Source of the DNA: Carboxylicivirga mesophila
Lineage (GTDB): Bacteria; Bacteroidota; Bacteroidia; Bacteroidales; Marinilabiliaceae
DNA length: 64,000 nt
Direction of reading: 5' to 3'
Assembly: GCF_018271975.1 (NCBI RefSeq)
Contig: NZ_JAGUCN010000002.1
Coordinates: 310,001-374,000 of the forward strand
In this document: positions 18,588 to 27,267 of the stretch, piece by piece
Numbering within the stretch: position 1 is the stretch's first letter
Layout: every line of letters begins with the position of its first letter
The notes under the pieces: model-generated
The model's input: the letters and a program-made list of their open reading frames with translations, nothing else
What the model was told of the DNA's origin: nothing
Database searches by the model: none
Translations under genes and position numbers: made by a program

Positions 18588-19520
18588 TTAATTTGTTAAT
18601 TTTTCTAAGTCGGTAATGCGACGTGCAAAGTAAACATTTTTTTCGGGATATTTCAAACGGAGTTTCTCATATATCCCAATTGCTTTGTCATAGTGTTTTT
18701 GCTTGATGTAAATATTAGCCAGCGTCTCTGACATTAGATCATCGGCATTGTCAGTTAGCCCTTTATTTACAGAGCTTATAGATTCTGATTTCGTTGGTTC
18801 TTGTTTGAACGATGGAATAATTTTAGGTGAATCAATTTGCAGGAAATTATCAATAATCTGTTGTGATTTTCTCTTAACAGGTTGCTTTTCTGTTTGAACT
18901 GGTGCATGTCGCAGCATACTTAGCCAGTCAGAGAAGGAGTGGCTTTCATCTTTCTTCTCCTCAGGGTCGATGGCCTCTTTTAGTTCATATCCCACTAATT
19001 CATTGGATTCATAGCCTAGAAAATCAGCACTTGGCAATACCATTGACTGGTTCTGTTTCGTTTCAGGCTTTTTATTTGAAAGCACCGAAAAGTCAATCTG
19101 GCTGCCATCAGCTGTTTCAAATGTATCGTCCGTTTGGAAATAGTCGGTAATGGAACTCACCTTTGTTGTGATGCCAATAGTTTTCTTAGGTGTTTTTGTA
19201 GCTTCTGCATCACTCACCACCAACTCCTTAACAGCTTCAACTTTTTCCTCGGTATGGGTTTCATGGCTGACAGGTGATGGTATGTTATTACTAGAATGAA
19301 TGAGTTCAAATAGTTGCTTGCGATCGGCAATAAATGCAGCAGATTGCTTTAATTCACCATTAAACCGTACATGTTCAATTACATGAAGATTTTTAAGCAG
19401 TAGCATGCGTGCAGACTGAAACCACGGAAACTCTGCTACAATTTCGGTTAATTCAGGCAGGGTATCCTCATTTAACAAATCAGGCTGTGCTACTAAATCA
19501 AAAAAGGCTGTTTTCTTCAT
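18588..19520 (-). CDS. TPR-containing protein of the lptE-secG operon
   Basis: 310 residues, no signal peptide. The N-terminal part (FFDLVAQPDLLNEDTLPELT near 6, then WFQSARMLLLKNLH) is helical. A long, polar, poorly ordered middle (about 85-250) follows. The C-terminus has one clear tetratricopeptide unit (LANIYIKQKHYDKAIGIYEK near 269, then LRLKYPEK). It sits between lptE and secG, with spacings of 20 and 15 bases, a conserved neighbourhood in Bacteroidota. Probably a cytoplasmic scaffold protein of envelope biogenesis, but its exact role is unknown. Confidence 0.75.
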   Translation of the reverse strand: MKKTAFFDLVAQPDLLNEDTLPELTEIVAEFPWFQSARMLLLKNLHVIEHVRFNGELKQSAAFIADRKQLFELIHSSNNIPSPVSHETHTEEKVEAVKELVVSDAEATKTPKKTIGITTKVSSITDYFQTDDTFETADGSQIDFSVLSNKKPETKQNQSMVLPSADFLGYESNELVGYELKEAIDPEEKKDESHSFSDWLSMLRHAPVQTEKQPVKRKSQQIIDNFLQIDSPKIIPSFKQEPTKSESISSVNKGLTDNADDLMSETLANIYIKQKHYDKAIGIYEKLRLKYPEKNVYFARRITDLEKLTN

Positions 19521-19540
19521 ATAATAGAATCAACTCTATG

Positions 19541-20047
19541 CTACCAGTCGGCAAATGCTTTATTAAAAATATTCTCGGTAATTTCTTCAATCATTTCTGT
19601 GGTCAGGTCATTTTCCACCGCGTTAATGTTCTGATCCGATGGAAAATCCCGAAAGGCCGAAAAGCTACTTTCCCAGTTGAGTTTAGGGTCTTTATAATTT
19701 TTATAACGCACTTTAATGGTCATCGAAAGACGGGTTTCTGCCGAGATTGCATCTGCCTGAATGGCCATTGGTCGAACACTATAGCCAGTGATTTCTCCTG
19801 AGAAATCCACATCGCCTGTTCCATTAACCAAATTCAGACGCGACTCGTTTGATATACGGTCTTTCAAACCTTCGGTAAAATTCTGACTTAAAACTGGATT
19901 GATTAGAGGTGCCCTGTTGTCGAAATATTGAACAGAGAAACTATTGATGTTCTCAGGTATTGAGGCCCCGCTCATGGTCATATTAATTGAACAGGCGGTT
20001 ACCATTAATGCCAATACCATGCCTATTATGCTGTATGCTATTTTCAT
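19541..20047 (-). CDS. lptE: LptE-like LPS-assembly lipoprotein
   Basis: 168 residues. Lipoprotein signal MKIAYSIIGMVLALMVTACS, with the acylated Cys at residue 19. The mature domain (PENINSFSVQYFDNRAPLIN, GLKDRISNESRLNLV, GDVDFSGEITGYSVRP) matches the LptE family of Bacteroidota, which plugs the LptD barrel and helps insert lipopolysaccharide into the outer membrane. Its start overlaps the end of the sigma-54 activator gene by 4 bases (20044-20047), so the two are translationally coupled. The product is about the usual size and appears intact. Confidence 0.88.
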   Translation of the reverse strand: MKIAYSIIGMVLALMVTACSINMTMSGASIPENINSFSVQYFDNRAPLINPVLSQNFTEGLKDRISNESRLNLVNGTGDVDFSGEITGYSVRPMAIQADAISAETRLSMTIKVRYKNYKDPKLNWESSFSAFRDFPSDQNINAVENDLTTEMIEEITENIFNKAFADW

Positions 20048-21291
20048 CGTTCTATCTGATATTCTTTAATTTTTCGATACAAAGTTCGTTCTGATATACC
20101 TAATTCAACGGCTGCTTGTTTTCGCCTTCCGTTGTATTTATCGAGTGCTTTTTTAATGAGCTCGATTTCTTTATCGGCTAATGACAAGGATTCTTCTACA
20201 AATTCTTCGGTATCCTGGATGGATTCATGCTCATCATCATTGACCGATGGTGGATAGGTCATTGGTTGCACATTATTGCCAGTCCTCACAAAGTCCCCAT
20301 CTTCACTCTGATATAGCTTTTGAATGATTTGTGCATGCTCGCTATGTGAGCTGATATTGCCGTTTTCCATCATATCCAGCACCAGTTTTTTCAGATCATT
20401 CATATCCTTTTTCATATCGAATAATACTTTGTAAAGTATTTCGCGTTCTGTGCTGAAATCGGCATCAGGCTTGCTGCTATTGTCAATAATAGCAGGCAAG
20501 TTATCGCCCGAATGGTAGGGGAGGTATTTGGAAATGGACTCACTGTCTATTTCCCGCCGCTGTTCAATCACTGATATCTGCTCAGTGATATTTTTAAGTT
20601 GCCTGATATTGCCCGGCCAACGGTAACGCATAAGCATTTCCTTGGCATCTTCAGACAGACGTATGGCCGGCATACGATAACGTGTGGCAAAATCATTGGC
20701 AAACTTTCTAAACAGGAGGTAAATATCATCGGAGCGGTCGCGCAAGGGCGGAATGGTTATTGGCACACTATTGAGGCGGTAGTATAAGTCCTCTCGGAAC
20801 TTACCTTCTTTAATCGCCTTTTCCATATTCACATTGGTGGCAGCCACTACCCGCACGTCTGTTTTTAGAACTTTTGATGAACCTACTTTGATAAACTCAC
20901 CGGCTTCGAGTACGCGTAACAAACGAACCTGGGTATTTAAAGGCAGTTCGCCAATCTCATCCAAAAAGATAGTACCGCCATTGGCCTCTTCAAAATAGCC
21001 TTTTCGGTCGGACAGGGCGCCGGTAAAAGCTCCCTTTTCATGGCCAAATAACTCAGAGTCAATAGTTCCTTCTGGTATGGCACCGCAGTTAACGGCTATA
21101 TAAGAACCATGCTTACGGGCACTCGACTGATGGATAATCTGCGGAAACACCTCTTTACCGGTACCACTTTCACCGGTTATTAACACAGATAAATCGGTAG
21201 GGGCTACCTGAACGGCTACATCAATGGCCCGGTTTAACCCAAATGAATTACCAATTATCCCGAATCGTTGCTTGATTTGTTGTAAATCCAT
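20044..21291 (-). CDS. Sigma-54-dependent transcriptional activator without a receiver domain
   Basis: 415 residues. An AAA+ domain begins almost at the N-terminus: Walker A GESGTGKE (about 39-46), the sigma-54 contact loop GAFTGA (about 85-90), Walker B GGTIFLDEIGELP near 105 and the sensor region VRVVAATN near 145. After a variable linker (about 255-370), a Fis-type helix-turn-helix (GRRKQAAVELGISERTLYRK) ends the protein. There is no receiver, GAF or PAS domain, so activity is not set by phosphorylation of this chain. It heads the operon with lptE, TPR and secG. A TAACTTTG element (21355-21362, minus) and an inverted repeat (21329-21334 with 21342-21347) lie upstream. Confidence 0.92.
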   Translation of the reverse strand: MDLQQIKQRFGIIGNSFGLNRAIDVAVQVAPTDLSVLITGESGTGKEVFPQIIHQSSARKHGSYIAVNCGAIPEGTIDSELFGHEKGAFTGALSDRKGYFEEANGGTIFLDEIGELPLNTQVRLLRVLEAGEFIKVGSSKVLKTDVRVVAATNVNMEKAIKEGKFREDLYYRLNSVPITIPPLRDRSDDIYLLFRKFANDFATRYRMPAIRLSEDAKEMLMRYRWPGNIRQLKNITEQISVIEQRREIDSESISKYLPYHSGDNLPAIIDNSSKPDADFSTEREILYKVLFDMKKDMNDLKKLVLDMMENGNISSHSEHAQIIQKLYQSEDGDFVRTGNNVQPMTYPPSVNDDEHESIQDTEEFVEESLSLADKEIELIKKALDKYNGRRKQAAVELGISERTLYRKIKEYQIER

Positions 21292-21354
21292 TTATTCTAC
21301 ACTTATCTTTCTACCTGATTAATATAAAGCCTGCAATTTTAGCAGGCCACCTGA

Positions 21355-21362
21355 CAAAGTTA
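21355..21362 (-). promoter_or_regulatory. Candidate -7 element of the sigma-54 activator/lptE/secG operon
   Basis: Reads TAACTTTG on the minus strand, an exact TAnnTTTG match 64 bases before the start codon. No clear -33 partner. A 6-bp hairpin (21329-21347) would fall in the transcript leader. Confidence 0.4.
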
Positions 21363-21447
21363 CAATTCTCATACTTATATAAGGGATTCGCACTAAACAA
21401 TTTTTGTTAAAAGCACCAGATTACTCATCAACTTTCTCATTATGGAA

Positions 21448-21476
21448 TTGTTTGTACGATGAACTTGATACCTTTG
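21448..21476 (+). promoter_or_regulatory. Candidate kdsB promoter
   Basis: TTG at 21448-21450 and TACCTTTG at 21469-21476 are 18 bases apart. Transcription would begin around 21482, after the in-frame upstream ATG at 21459. The translation start is therefore the ATG at 21498, with a leader of only about 15 bases. Confidence 0.5.
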
Positions 21477-21497
21477 TCAGATAATACGAATGATGTT

Positions 21498-22256
21498 ATG
21501 ACAGAAAAGAAAATACTCGGAATCATTCCGGCCCGCTATGCTTCCACACGTTTCCCTGGAAAACCTTTGGCCGATATTGGTGGAAAACCAATGATACAGC
21601 GCGTTTATGAACAGGCCAGTCTGATTTTAGATGATGTATATGTTGCTACCGATGATGAAAGGATAGAATTGGTTGTTGCTGAATTTGGTGGTAATGTGGT
21701 AATGACATCGGTAGACCATCAGAGTGGCACCGATCGCTGTGCAGAAGCTCTTGTGAAAATTTCAGAGATAGAGGATGCTGACTTTTATGCTGTCATTAAT
21801 ATACAAGGTGATGAGCCGTTTATTAGTCCAAAGCAGATTGCTTCAGTTGCGGATTGTTTTGATGATGAAGCGACTCAACTGGCTACTTTGGTTAAACCGG
21901 TAACGTCATCTGACGATTTATTTAACCCCAACAAGCCAAAGGTCGTTCTTAGTAAAGACAATCGGGCATTGTATTTTAGTCGTTCGCCAATTCCTTATCT
22001 GAGAGGAGAGGAGGAACATCAATGGACCGAAATGCATCAATACTACAATCATGTTGGTTTGTATGGTTATCGTGCTGATGTATTGTTTGAAATTACACAA
22101 TTGGCTATTGGGCAGCTTGAATCAGCAGAATCATTGGAGCAGTTGCGCTGGCTCGAAAATGGTTATTCAATTAGGGTGGAGCAGACGACAGAAGAGTCAC
22201 ATGGTATTGATACGCCTGAGGATTTGGAAAACTTATTAAAGCTGGGGTTAATTTAG
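21498..22256 (+). CDS. kdsB: 3-deoxy-manno-octulosonate cytidylyltransferase
   Basis: 252 residues from the ATG at 21498. Activates Kdo as CMP-Kdo for lipopolysaccharide inner-core synthesis in the cytoplasm. The nucleotide-binding start ILGIIPARYASTRFPGKPLA (about 6-25) is diagnostic. Further blocks are VATDDERI near 51, QGDEPFI near 102 and GLYGYRADVL near 190. An ATG 13 codons upstream is in frame, but it lies inside the candidate promoter and adds residues not found in the family. KdsB is normally about 250 residues, which fits the start chosen. It is a single gene convergent with infB, with a shared terminator. Confidence 0.95.
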   Translation: MTEKKILGIIPARYASTRFPGKPLADIGGKPMIQRVYEQASLILDDVYVATDDERIELVVAEFGGNVVMTSVDHQSGTDRCAEALVKISEIEDADFYAVINIQGDEPFISPKQIASVADCFDDEATQLATLVKPVTSSDDLFNPNKPKVVLSKDNRALYFSRSPIPYLRGEEEHQWTEMHQYYNHVGLYGYRADVLFEITQLAIGQLESAESLEQLRWLENGYSIRVEQTTEESHGIDTPEDLENLLKLGLI

Positions 22257-22281
22257 TTTGTAAATAAATAATTGCCAGACA

Positions 22282-22316
22282 ACAAAAAAGCTCATCCAAA
22301 CGGACGAGCTTTTTTC
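22282..22316. terminator. Terminator between kdsB and infB
   Basis: Stem of about 13 bp (from 22284 to 22297 paired with 22302-22315), 4-base loop, flanked by A6 and T6 runs. One pair is A/C on the plus-strand RNA but a G-U wobble on the minus-strand RNA, so it works best for infB. It can serve both convergent genes. Confidence 0.85.
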
Positions 22317-22336
22317 GTATATCGTGTAAAACTATT

Positions 22337-25240
22337 TTACAATTTACGGCTTACCTCAACTTCTTCGTAGGCTTCAACAATATCACCCACTTTAATGTCG
22401 TTGTACTTTTCGATGTTCAAACCACACTCGTAACCAGCTGCCACTTCCTTCACATCGTCTTTGAAACGTTTCAGAGAACCCAGCTCACCGGTGTACACCA
22501 CAATACCTTCGCGAATCAGGCGAATCTTATTGGTACGTTTGATTTTTCCTTCTTTCACCATACAACCAGCGATGGTACCCACTTTCGTAATTTTGAATGT
22601 TTCACGAATCTCAATAGTAGCGGTAATCTCCTCTTTAATCTCAGGCGATAACATACCTTCCATTGCTGATTTCAACTCTTCAATAGCATCGTAGATAATA
22701 GAGTACAAGCGAATGTCGATTTCTTCTTTCTCAGCAATGCGGCGTGCAGCCATTGACGGACGCACCTGGAATCCGATAACAATGGCGTTTGAGGCCGTTG
22801 CTAACATGATGTCTGATTCCGAAATCTGACCTACTGCTTTGTGAATTACGTTCACCTGAATCTCTTCAGTAGACAGCTTGATTAACGAGTCAGATAATGC
22901 TTCGATAGAACCATCCACATCACCCTTCACAATTACATTTAGCTCCTGGAAGTTACCAATGGCGATACGACGACCAATTTCGTCAAGTGTAATATGCTTC
23001 TTGGTACGCATGCCTTGTTCGCGCTGCAACTGCTCACGCTTAGTGGCAATGTCTTTGGCTTCGCGTTCATCTTCCATGATGTTGAAACGTTCACCGGCCT
23101 GAGGGGCACCATTTAAACCAAGTACTAATGCTGGTTCCGATGGACCTACTTCATCAACCTTTTGGTTACGCTCGTTAAACATCGCTTTAACGTGACCATA
23201 GTGTGAACCGGACAGTATCATGTCACCAACACGCATTGTACCACTTTGTACCAATAGCGTTGTTACATAACCACGTCCTTTATCAAGTGATGATTCAATC
23301 ACCGAACCAACAGCTCGTTTATTTGGATTCGCTTTCAACTCAAGAAGGTCAGCTTCAAGCAATACTTTTTCAAGCAGCTCTTCGATGTTAACACCATTCT
23401 TGGCCGAAATCTCCTGGCACTGGTACTTACCACCCCAGTCTTCCACCAGGTAGTTCATATTGGCCAGTTCTTCTTTAATTCTATCTGGATTGGCACCTGG
23501 TTTGTCAATTTTATTGATGGCAAACACAATAGGTACACCTGCTGCAGCCGCGTGGTTGATGGCCTCCACAGTCTGAGGCATCACGTTATCATCAGCTGCT
23601 ACAATAATAATAGCAATATCGGTTACCTGGGCACCACGAGCACGCATCGCTGTAAAGGCCTCGTGACCCGGTGTATCCAGGAAGGTAATCTGACGGCCAT
23701 CTTCGCGCGTTACACTGTAAGCACCAATGTGCTGGGTGATACCACCCGCCTCACCGGCAATTACGTTAGCCTGACGAATGTGGTCCAATAAAGATGTTTT
23801 ACCGTGGTCAACGTGACCCATCACCGTCACAATTGGCGGACGGTCTTGTAAATCTTCCTCTTTATCCTCTTCCTCAATAATGGATTCAACCACATCAGCA
23901 CTCACAAATTCGATGGTATAACCGAATTCTTCTGCTACTAAGGCCAGTGTTTCAGCATCCAGACGCTGGTTGATAGATACAAACATACCTAAGCTCATAC
24001 AGGTAGCAATAATCTGGTTTACCTGTACTTCCATCATGTTGGCCAATTCATTGGCGGTTACGAATTCCGTAACTTTCAATATTGACTTTTCCTTGTCTGC
24101 CTGCTCCATCTCGGCCTGCTGGCGTTGCGACTGAATCTCACGTTTTTCACGACGGTGCTTGGCGCCTTTGCTCTTACCTTTAGAGGTTAAGCGTGCCAAG
24201 GTATCTTTTATTTGCTTTTGTACATCTTCCTCATTAACCTCCGTTTTTACAGGACGTTTCTTAACACGCGCAGGACGTTGTCTCTGCGGGCGATTGTCAG
24301 TTCTCTGACCACCACCTTGTCCGCCTTGCTGCTTGTTATCGCCGCCTTGCTGTTGCTTTTGGTTAATGTCAACCTTCTCTTTATCTTTTTTGATGCGCTT
24401 ACGCTTGCGCTTCTTATTGGCATTTTTATCAGCTGCAGATTTGTTATCTGATTTAGCTGGTGTTTTTGGTAGTTCAATTTTACCAATAACAGTTGGGCCT
24501 GATAGTTTTTTAACCTGTGTGGCTCTGAAGGTATCTTCTTCCACTGGCTTCTCTTCCTGCTTGGCAGGTGCTTCGTCTGCAGGCTTGGCTTTTGTTTCGG
24601 GAGCTGGTTTTGGAGCCGGTTTTTCTTTTTTAACTTCTGCTTTGGGCTGAGCTTTTTCAGCAGGTTTAACTGGCTTCTTATCCAGGTCAATTTTTCCAAC
24701 TACCTTCATTTCCTCAGCTGGCTCTACTTTAGTAGGAATGTGCTCAGGTTTTTTAGCTGGTTTCTTTTCCACCTTTTTTTCCACAGGCTTTTCTTCTTTC
24801 TGAGGAGCTACCTCTTGCTTAGGAGCTTCCTCTGCCTTTTTCTCGGGCTTAGGTGCCGGAGCAGGAGCTTCTTTTTTCTTGGGCTTTAAAGCGTCTAAAT
24901 CGACTTTGCCAACTACTTTTGGGCCAGATTCATCCTTGGCAGCCGGTGTCTCAGCCGGTTTTTCATTCTCTTTAGCTGGCTCAATATCATCCCTGATATC
25001 AGAAAGTGAAATCGACTCTTTCTTCGACTTCTCCTTTAATTTAGCCAGTTTTTCCGATTCTTTTTTAACATGTGAATCGCCACGATATTCCTGTGCAAGA
25101 AGTGAATACATCTCTTCCGAGATCTTTGTATTCGGATTTGTTTCAACTTTGAAACCTTTCTTCTGCAGGAATTCCACAATGGTGTGGTGTCCAACATTGA
25201 ACTCTCGTGCTACTTTACTAAGTCTTTTTCCAACTGCCAT
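22337..25240 (-). CDS. infB: Translation initiation factor IF-2
   Basis: 967 residues. GTPase that places initiator tRNA on the 30S subunit. The IF2_N helical motif ([20 protein letters not shown], about 6-25) is followed by a long Lys/Glu/Pro/Ala-rich linker (about 60-330). Within the linker a short motif recurs ([24 protein letters not shown]). Next come a second helical domain, the G domain (GHVDHGKT near 473, DTPGHEAF near 517, NKID near 573) and C-terminal beta barrels ending VSRKL. It is the last gene of rimP-nusA-infB. A TATATTTG element in the 67-base gap after nusA may give it its own promoter. Confidence 0.98.
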   Translation of the reverse strand: MAVGKRLSKVAREFNVGHHTIVEFLQKKGFKVETNPNTKISEEMYSLLAQEYRGDSHVKKESEKLAKLKEKSKKESISLSDIRDDIEPAKENEKPAETPAAKDESGPKVVGKVDLDALKPKKKEAPAPAPKPEKKAEEAPKQEVAPQKEEKPVEKKVEKKPAKKPEHIPTKVEPAEEMKVVGKIDLDKKPVKPAEKAQPKAEVKKEKPAPKPAPETKAKPADEAPAKQEEKPVEEDTFRATQVKKLSGPTVIGKIELPKTPAKSDNKSAADKNANKKRKRKRIKKDKEKVDINQKQQQGGDNKQQGGQGGGQRTDNRPQRQRPARVKKRPVKTEVNEEDVQKQIKDTLARLTSKGKSKGAKHRREKREIQSQRQQAEMEQADKEKSILKVTEFVTANELANMMEVQVNQIIATCMSLGMFVSINQRLDAETLALVAEEFGYTIEFVSADVVESIIEEEDKEEDLQDRPPIVTVMGHVDHGKTSLLDHIRQANVIAGEAGGITQHIGAYSVTREDGRQITFLDTPGHEAFTAMRARGAQVTDIAIIIVAADDNVMPQTVEAINHAAAAGVPIVFAINKIDKPGANPDRIKEELANMNYLVEDWGGKYQCQEISAKNGVNIEELLEKVLLEADLLELKANPNKRAVGSVIESSLDKGRGYVTTLLVQSGTMRVGDMILSGSHYGHVKAMFNERNQKVDEVGPSEPALVLGLNGAPQAGERFNIMEDEREAKDIATKREQLQREQGMRTKKHITLDEIGRRIAIGNFQELNVIVKGDVDGSIEALSDSLIKLSTEEIQVNVIHKAVGQISESDIMLATASNAIVIGFQVRPSMAARRIAEKEEIDIRLYSIIYDAIEELKSAMEGMLSPEIKEEITATIEIRETFKITKVGTIAGCMVKEGKIKRTNKIRLIREGIVVYTGELGSLKRFKDDVKEVAAGYECGLNIEKYNDIKVGDIVEAYEEVEVSRKL

Positions 25241-25294
25241 ATAAATAGGACTCTTCTTATCGTTTTATTTTGTTCGGATTCAATTCTTTGCGGG

Positions 25295-25302
25295 CAAATA
25301 TA
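25295..25302 (-). promoter_or_regulatory. Candidate internal -7 element before infB
   Basis: Reads TATATTTG on the minus strand, an exact TAnnTTTG match, 55 bases before the infB ATG and just past the nusA stop. It could give extra infB transcription independent of rimP-nusA. No -33 element was seen. Confidence 0.35.
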
Positions 25303-25307
25303 GCGAT

Positions 25308-26543
25308 TTATTCAAATTCAGCGCTTAATATTTTCCTAACTTCCTGAATTGTTTCTTCTTCTAAATCAGTTCTCTTAACCAGGTCTTCAACTGACAGATC
25401 TAATACCGATTTGGCAGTATCACAGCCAATTGCTTTCAGTTCGTCTAGTACCCAGCTATCAATTTCATCAGAGAATTCATCCAGATTAACATCTTCATCA
25501 TCCTCGTCAGATTCACGGTAGACATCCAATTCGTATCCTGTAAGTTGTCCGGCTAAGCGAATGTTTAATCCTCCTTTACCAATTGCCAGTGATACTTCTT
25601 CAGGACGCAGGTAAACCTCAGCTCTGCCTTGATCCTCAAGGATTTTGATGTTAGTAATCTTAGCTGGATTTAATGCCCTTTGGATAAATAATTGGGTATT
25701 GGAAGTGTAGTTGATAACATCGATGTTCTCGTTGCGAAGCTCACGCACAATACCATGTATACGCGAACCTTTCATGCCAACACAAGCTCCAACCGGATCG
25801 ATGCGTTCATCGTATGATTCAACCGCTACTTTCGCTCTTTCACCAGGTACTCGAACAATCTTTTTAATGGTGATTAAGCCGTCAAAAATTTCAGGTACCT
25901 CTAATTCAAACAGTCGCTCAAGGAATACTGGCGAGGTGCGCGAAAGGATAATTAATGGATTGTTGTTGCGAATTTCAACTTTCACCACTACAGCTCTTAC
26001 GCTATCTCCCTTACGGAAAAAATCTGAAGGAATTTGTTCAGCCTTAGGCAAGATAAGTTCATTGCCTTCATCATCGATTATAAGGATTTCACGCTTCCAA
26101 ATCTGATATACTTCACCGGTAACAATTTCACCAACACGGTCTTTGTAGTTGTGGTAGATGTTGTCTTTCTCCAACTCCAGAATGCGTGCTGACAGATTCT
26201 GACGTAAGCTTAAGATTGCTCTACGGCCAAAATCCAAAAACTTTACTTCGTCGGTAACTTCTTCACCCAACTCATAGTCGTCATCAATTTTTTTAGCTTC
26301 CGATAAAGAAATTTGAAGGTTCTCATCTTCTAAATCTTCATCTTTAACCACTTCGCGGTTGCGCCAAATTTCAAAGTCCCCTTTGTCATCATTGATGATA
26401 ACATCAAAGTTTTCGTCTGTGCCAAAGCGCTTAATCAGAACACTTCGAAATGCGTCTTCTAACACACTGATCATGGTTGCACGATCAATATTCTTGAGTT
26501 CTTTAAACTCCGAAAACGTATCTATCAGATTAATATTTTCCAT
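25308..26543 (-). CDS. nusA: Transcription termination/antitermination factor NusA
   Basis: 411 residues. Binds RNA polymerase and nascent RNA. It has the N-terminal polymerase-binding domain (LIDTFSEFKELKNIDRATMI, about 5-24), an S1 domain (GEIVTGEVYQIWKREILIID near 137) and KH domains (DPVGACVGMKGSRIHGIVRE near 250 and VSLAIGKGGLNIRLAGQLTG near 318). An acidic C-terminal segment (about 340-411) replaces the longer repeats of Gammaproteobacteria. It lies 14 bases downstream of rimP, in the standard rimP-nusA-infB order. Confidence 0.97.
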   Translation of the reverse strand: MENINLIDTFSEFKELKNIDRATMISVLEDAFRSVLIKRFGTDENFDVIINDDKGDFEIWRNREVVKDEDLEDENLQISLSEAKKIDDDYELGEEVTDEVKFLDFGRRAILSLRQNLSARILELEKDNIYHNYKDRVGEIVTGEVYQIWKREILIIDDEGNELILPKAEQIPSDFFRKGDSVRAVVVKVEIRNNNPLIILSRTSPVFLERLFELEVPEIFDGLITIKKIVRVPGERAKVAVESYDERIDPVGACVGMKGSRIHGIVRELRNENIDVINYTSNTQLFIQRALNPAKITNIKILEDQGRAEVYLRPEEVSLAIGKGGLNIRLAGQLTGYELDVYRESDEDDEDVNLDEFSDEIDSWVLDELKAIGCDTAKSVLDLSVEDLVKRTDLEEETIQEVRKILSAEFE

Positions 26544-26557
26544 ACCCTAAGGAATAT

Positions 26558-27022
26558 TTAAAAAGATATAATGTCTTTTACCTGTTTTACTTCGTCAAAA
26601 TTACAATTTACCGTTTTTACCTGCAATTCTTTACGCTTCTTGCCTTCTACCTTTACTTTCTCTTCCACTTCAACGCTAAAACCATTTTCTTCCACAGCAA
26701 TAAGCTTGCCGGTGAATTTTTTACCTGCCAAGGTGAGTACTTCTACTTCACGGCCAATATTTTTCTGATATTGGCGTTTCACCTTGAAAGGCTGACCAAT
26801 GCCGGCTGATGCTACCTCCAGCTCAAAATCTTCTTCATCACGGTTCAGTCCTTCTTCAATAAATTTACTCAGTTCAATGCAGTAGCTAATTGGCACCCCG
26901 TTGTCATTATCAATCATGACACTAATTTTATTGCCGGGTTTAACAACCAACTCCACCAGAAACATTTCGTCTGCTGCTAATTTATCAGTGATGATACCTT
27001 CGATTGTAGCTTCTGTAATCAT
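26558..27022 (-). CDS. rimP: Ribosome maturation factor RimP
   Basis: 154 residues, normal length. Needed for 30S subunit maturation. Blocks typical of the family: FLVELVVKPGNKISVMIDND near 21, CIELSKFIEEGL near 47 and EVASAGIGQPFKVKRQYQKN near 69, the last corresponding to the EVSSPGxxRPL region. It is the first gene of the operon and is preceded by a well-formed promoter (27088-27119) and a leader hairpin (27042-27061). Confidence 0.95.
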   Translation of the reverse strand: MITEATIEGIITDKLAADEMFLVELVVKPGNKISVMIDNDNGVPISYCIELSKFIEEGLNRDEEDFELEVASAGIGQPFKVKRQYQKNIGREVEVLTLAGKKFTGKLIAVEENGFSVEVEEKVKVEGKKRKELQVKTVNCNFDEVKQVKDIISF

Positions 27023-27041
27023 GCCTTTTGTCTAATAAAAT

Positions 27042-27061
27042 AGGGGACTATTTTGTCCCCT
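27042..27061 (-). promoter_or_regulatory. Leader hairpin upstream of rimP
   Basis: A 7-bp perfect stem (AGGGGAC at the 5' and GTCCCCT at the 3' arm), 6-base loop, in the rimP 5' leader. On the minus strand it is followed by ATTTTATT. This is a weak U run, so it could act as an attenuator or a translation control. No riboswitch family is recognised. Confidence 0.5.
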
Positions 27062-27087
27062 AAGTCTTCCACTCGGTAAATCAAGCG

Positions 27088-27119
27088 CAAAGATAATAAT
27101 ATCAGCACACTTATCCAAA
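27088..27119 (-). promoter_or_regulatory. Promoter of rimP-nusA-infB
   Basis: On the minus strand TTTG (27116-27119) and TATCTTTG (27088-27095) are 20 bases apart. Both elements match the Bacteroidota consensus exactly. The start site would fall near 27080, about 60 bases before the rimP ATG. Confidence 0.65.
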
Positions 27120-27267
27120 TCACATACTTCTTTATATTACGCAGTTATTGGAGTATACCCATAGTACAGATTAAATTGATGAGTCGCTATGTATTTATGA
27201 AGTTGGTGATTATGTTAGTAACTGATGCGTTTTTTGTATATTGCCAAACAATCAATTAGCATAAAGT

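Noticed and set aside
21459-21497. Upstream ATG as the kdsB start
   Set aside because: It falls inside the candidate promoter and adds 13 residues with no family support.
24247-24699. 150-codon Lys/Gln-rich open frame inside infB
   Set aside because: It arises from the low-complexity Lys/Glu/Pro linker read in another frame; the composition is an artefact of the repeat.
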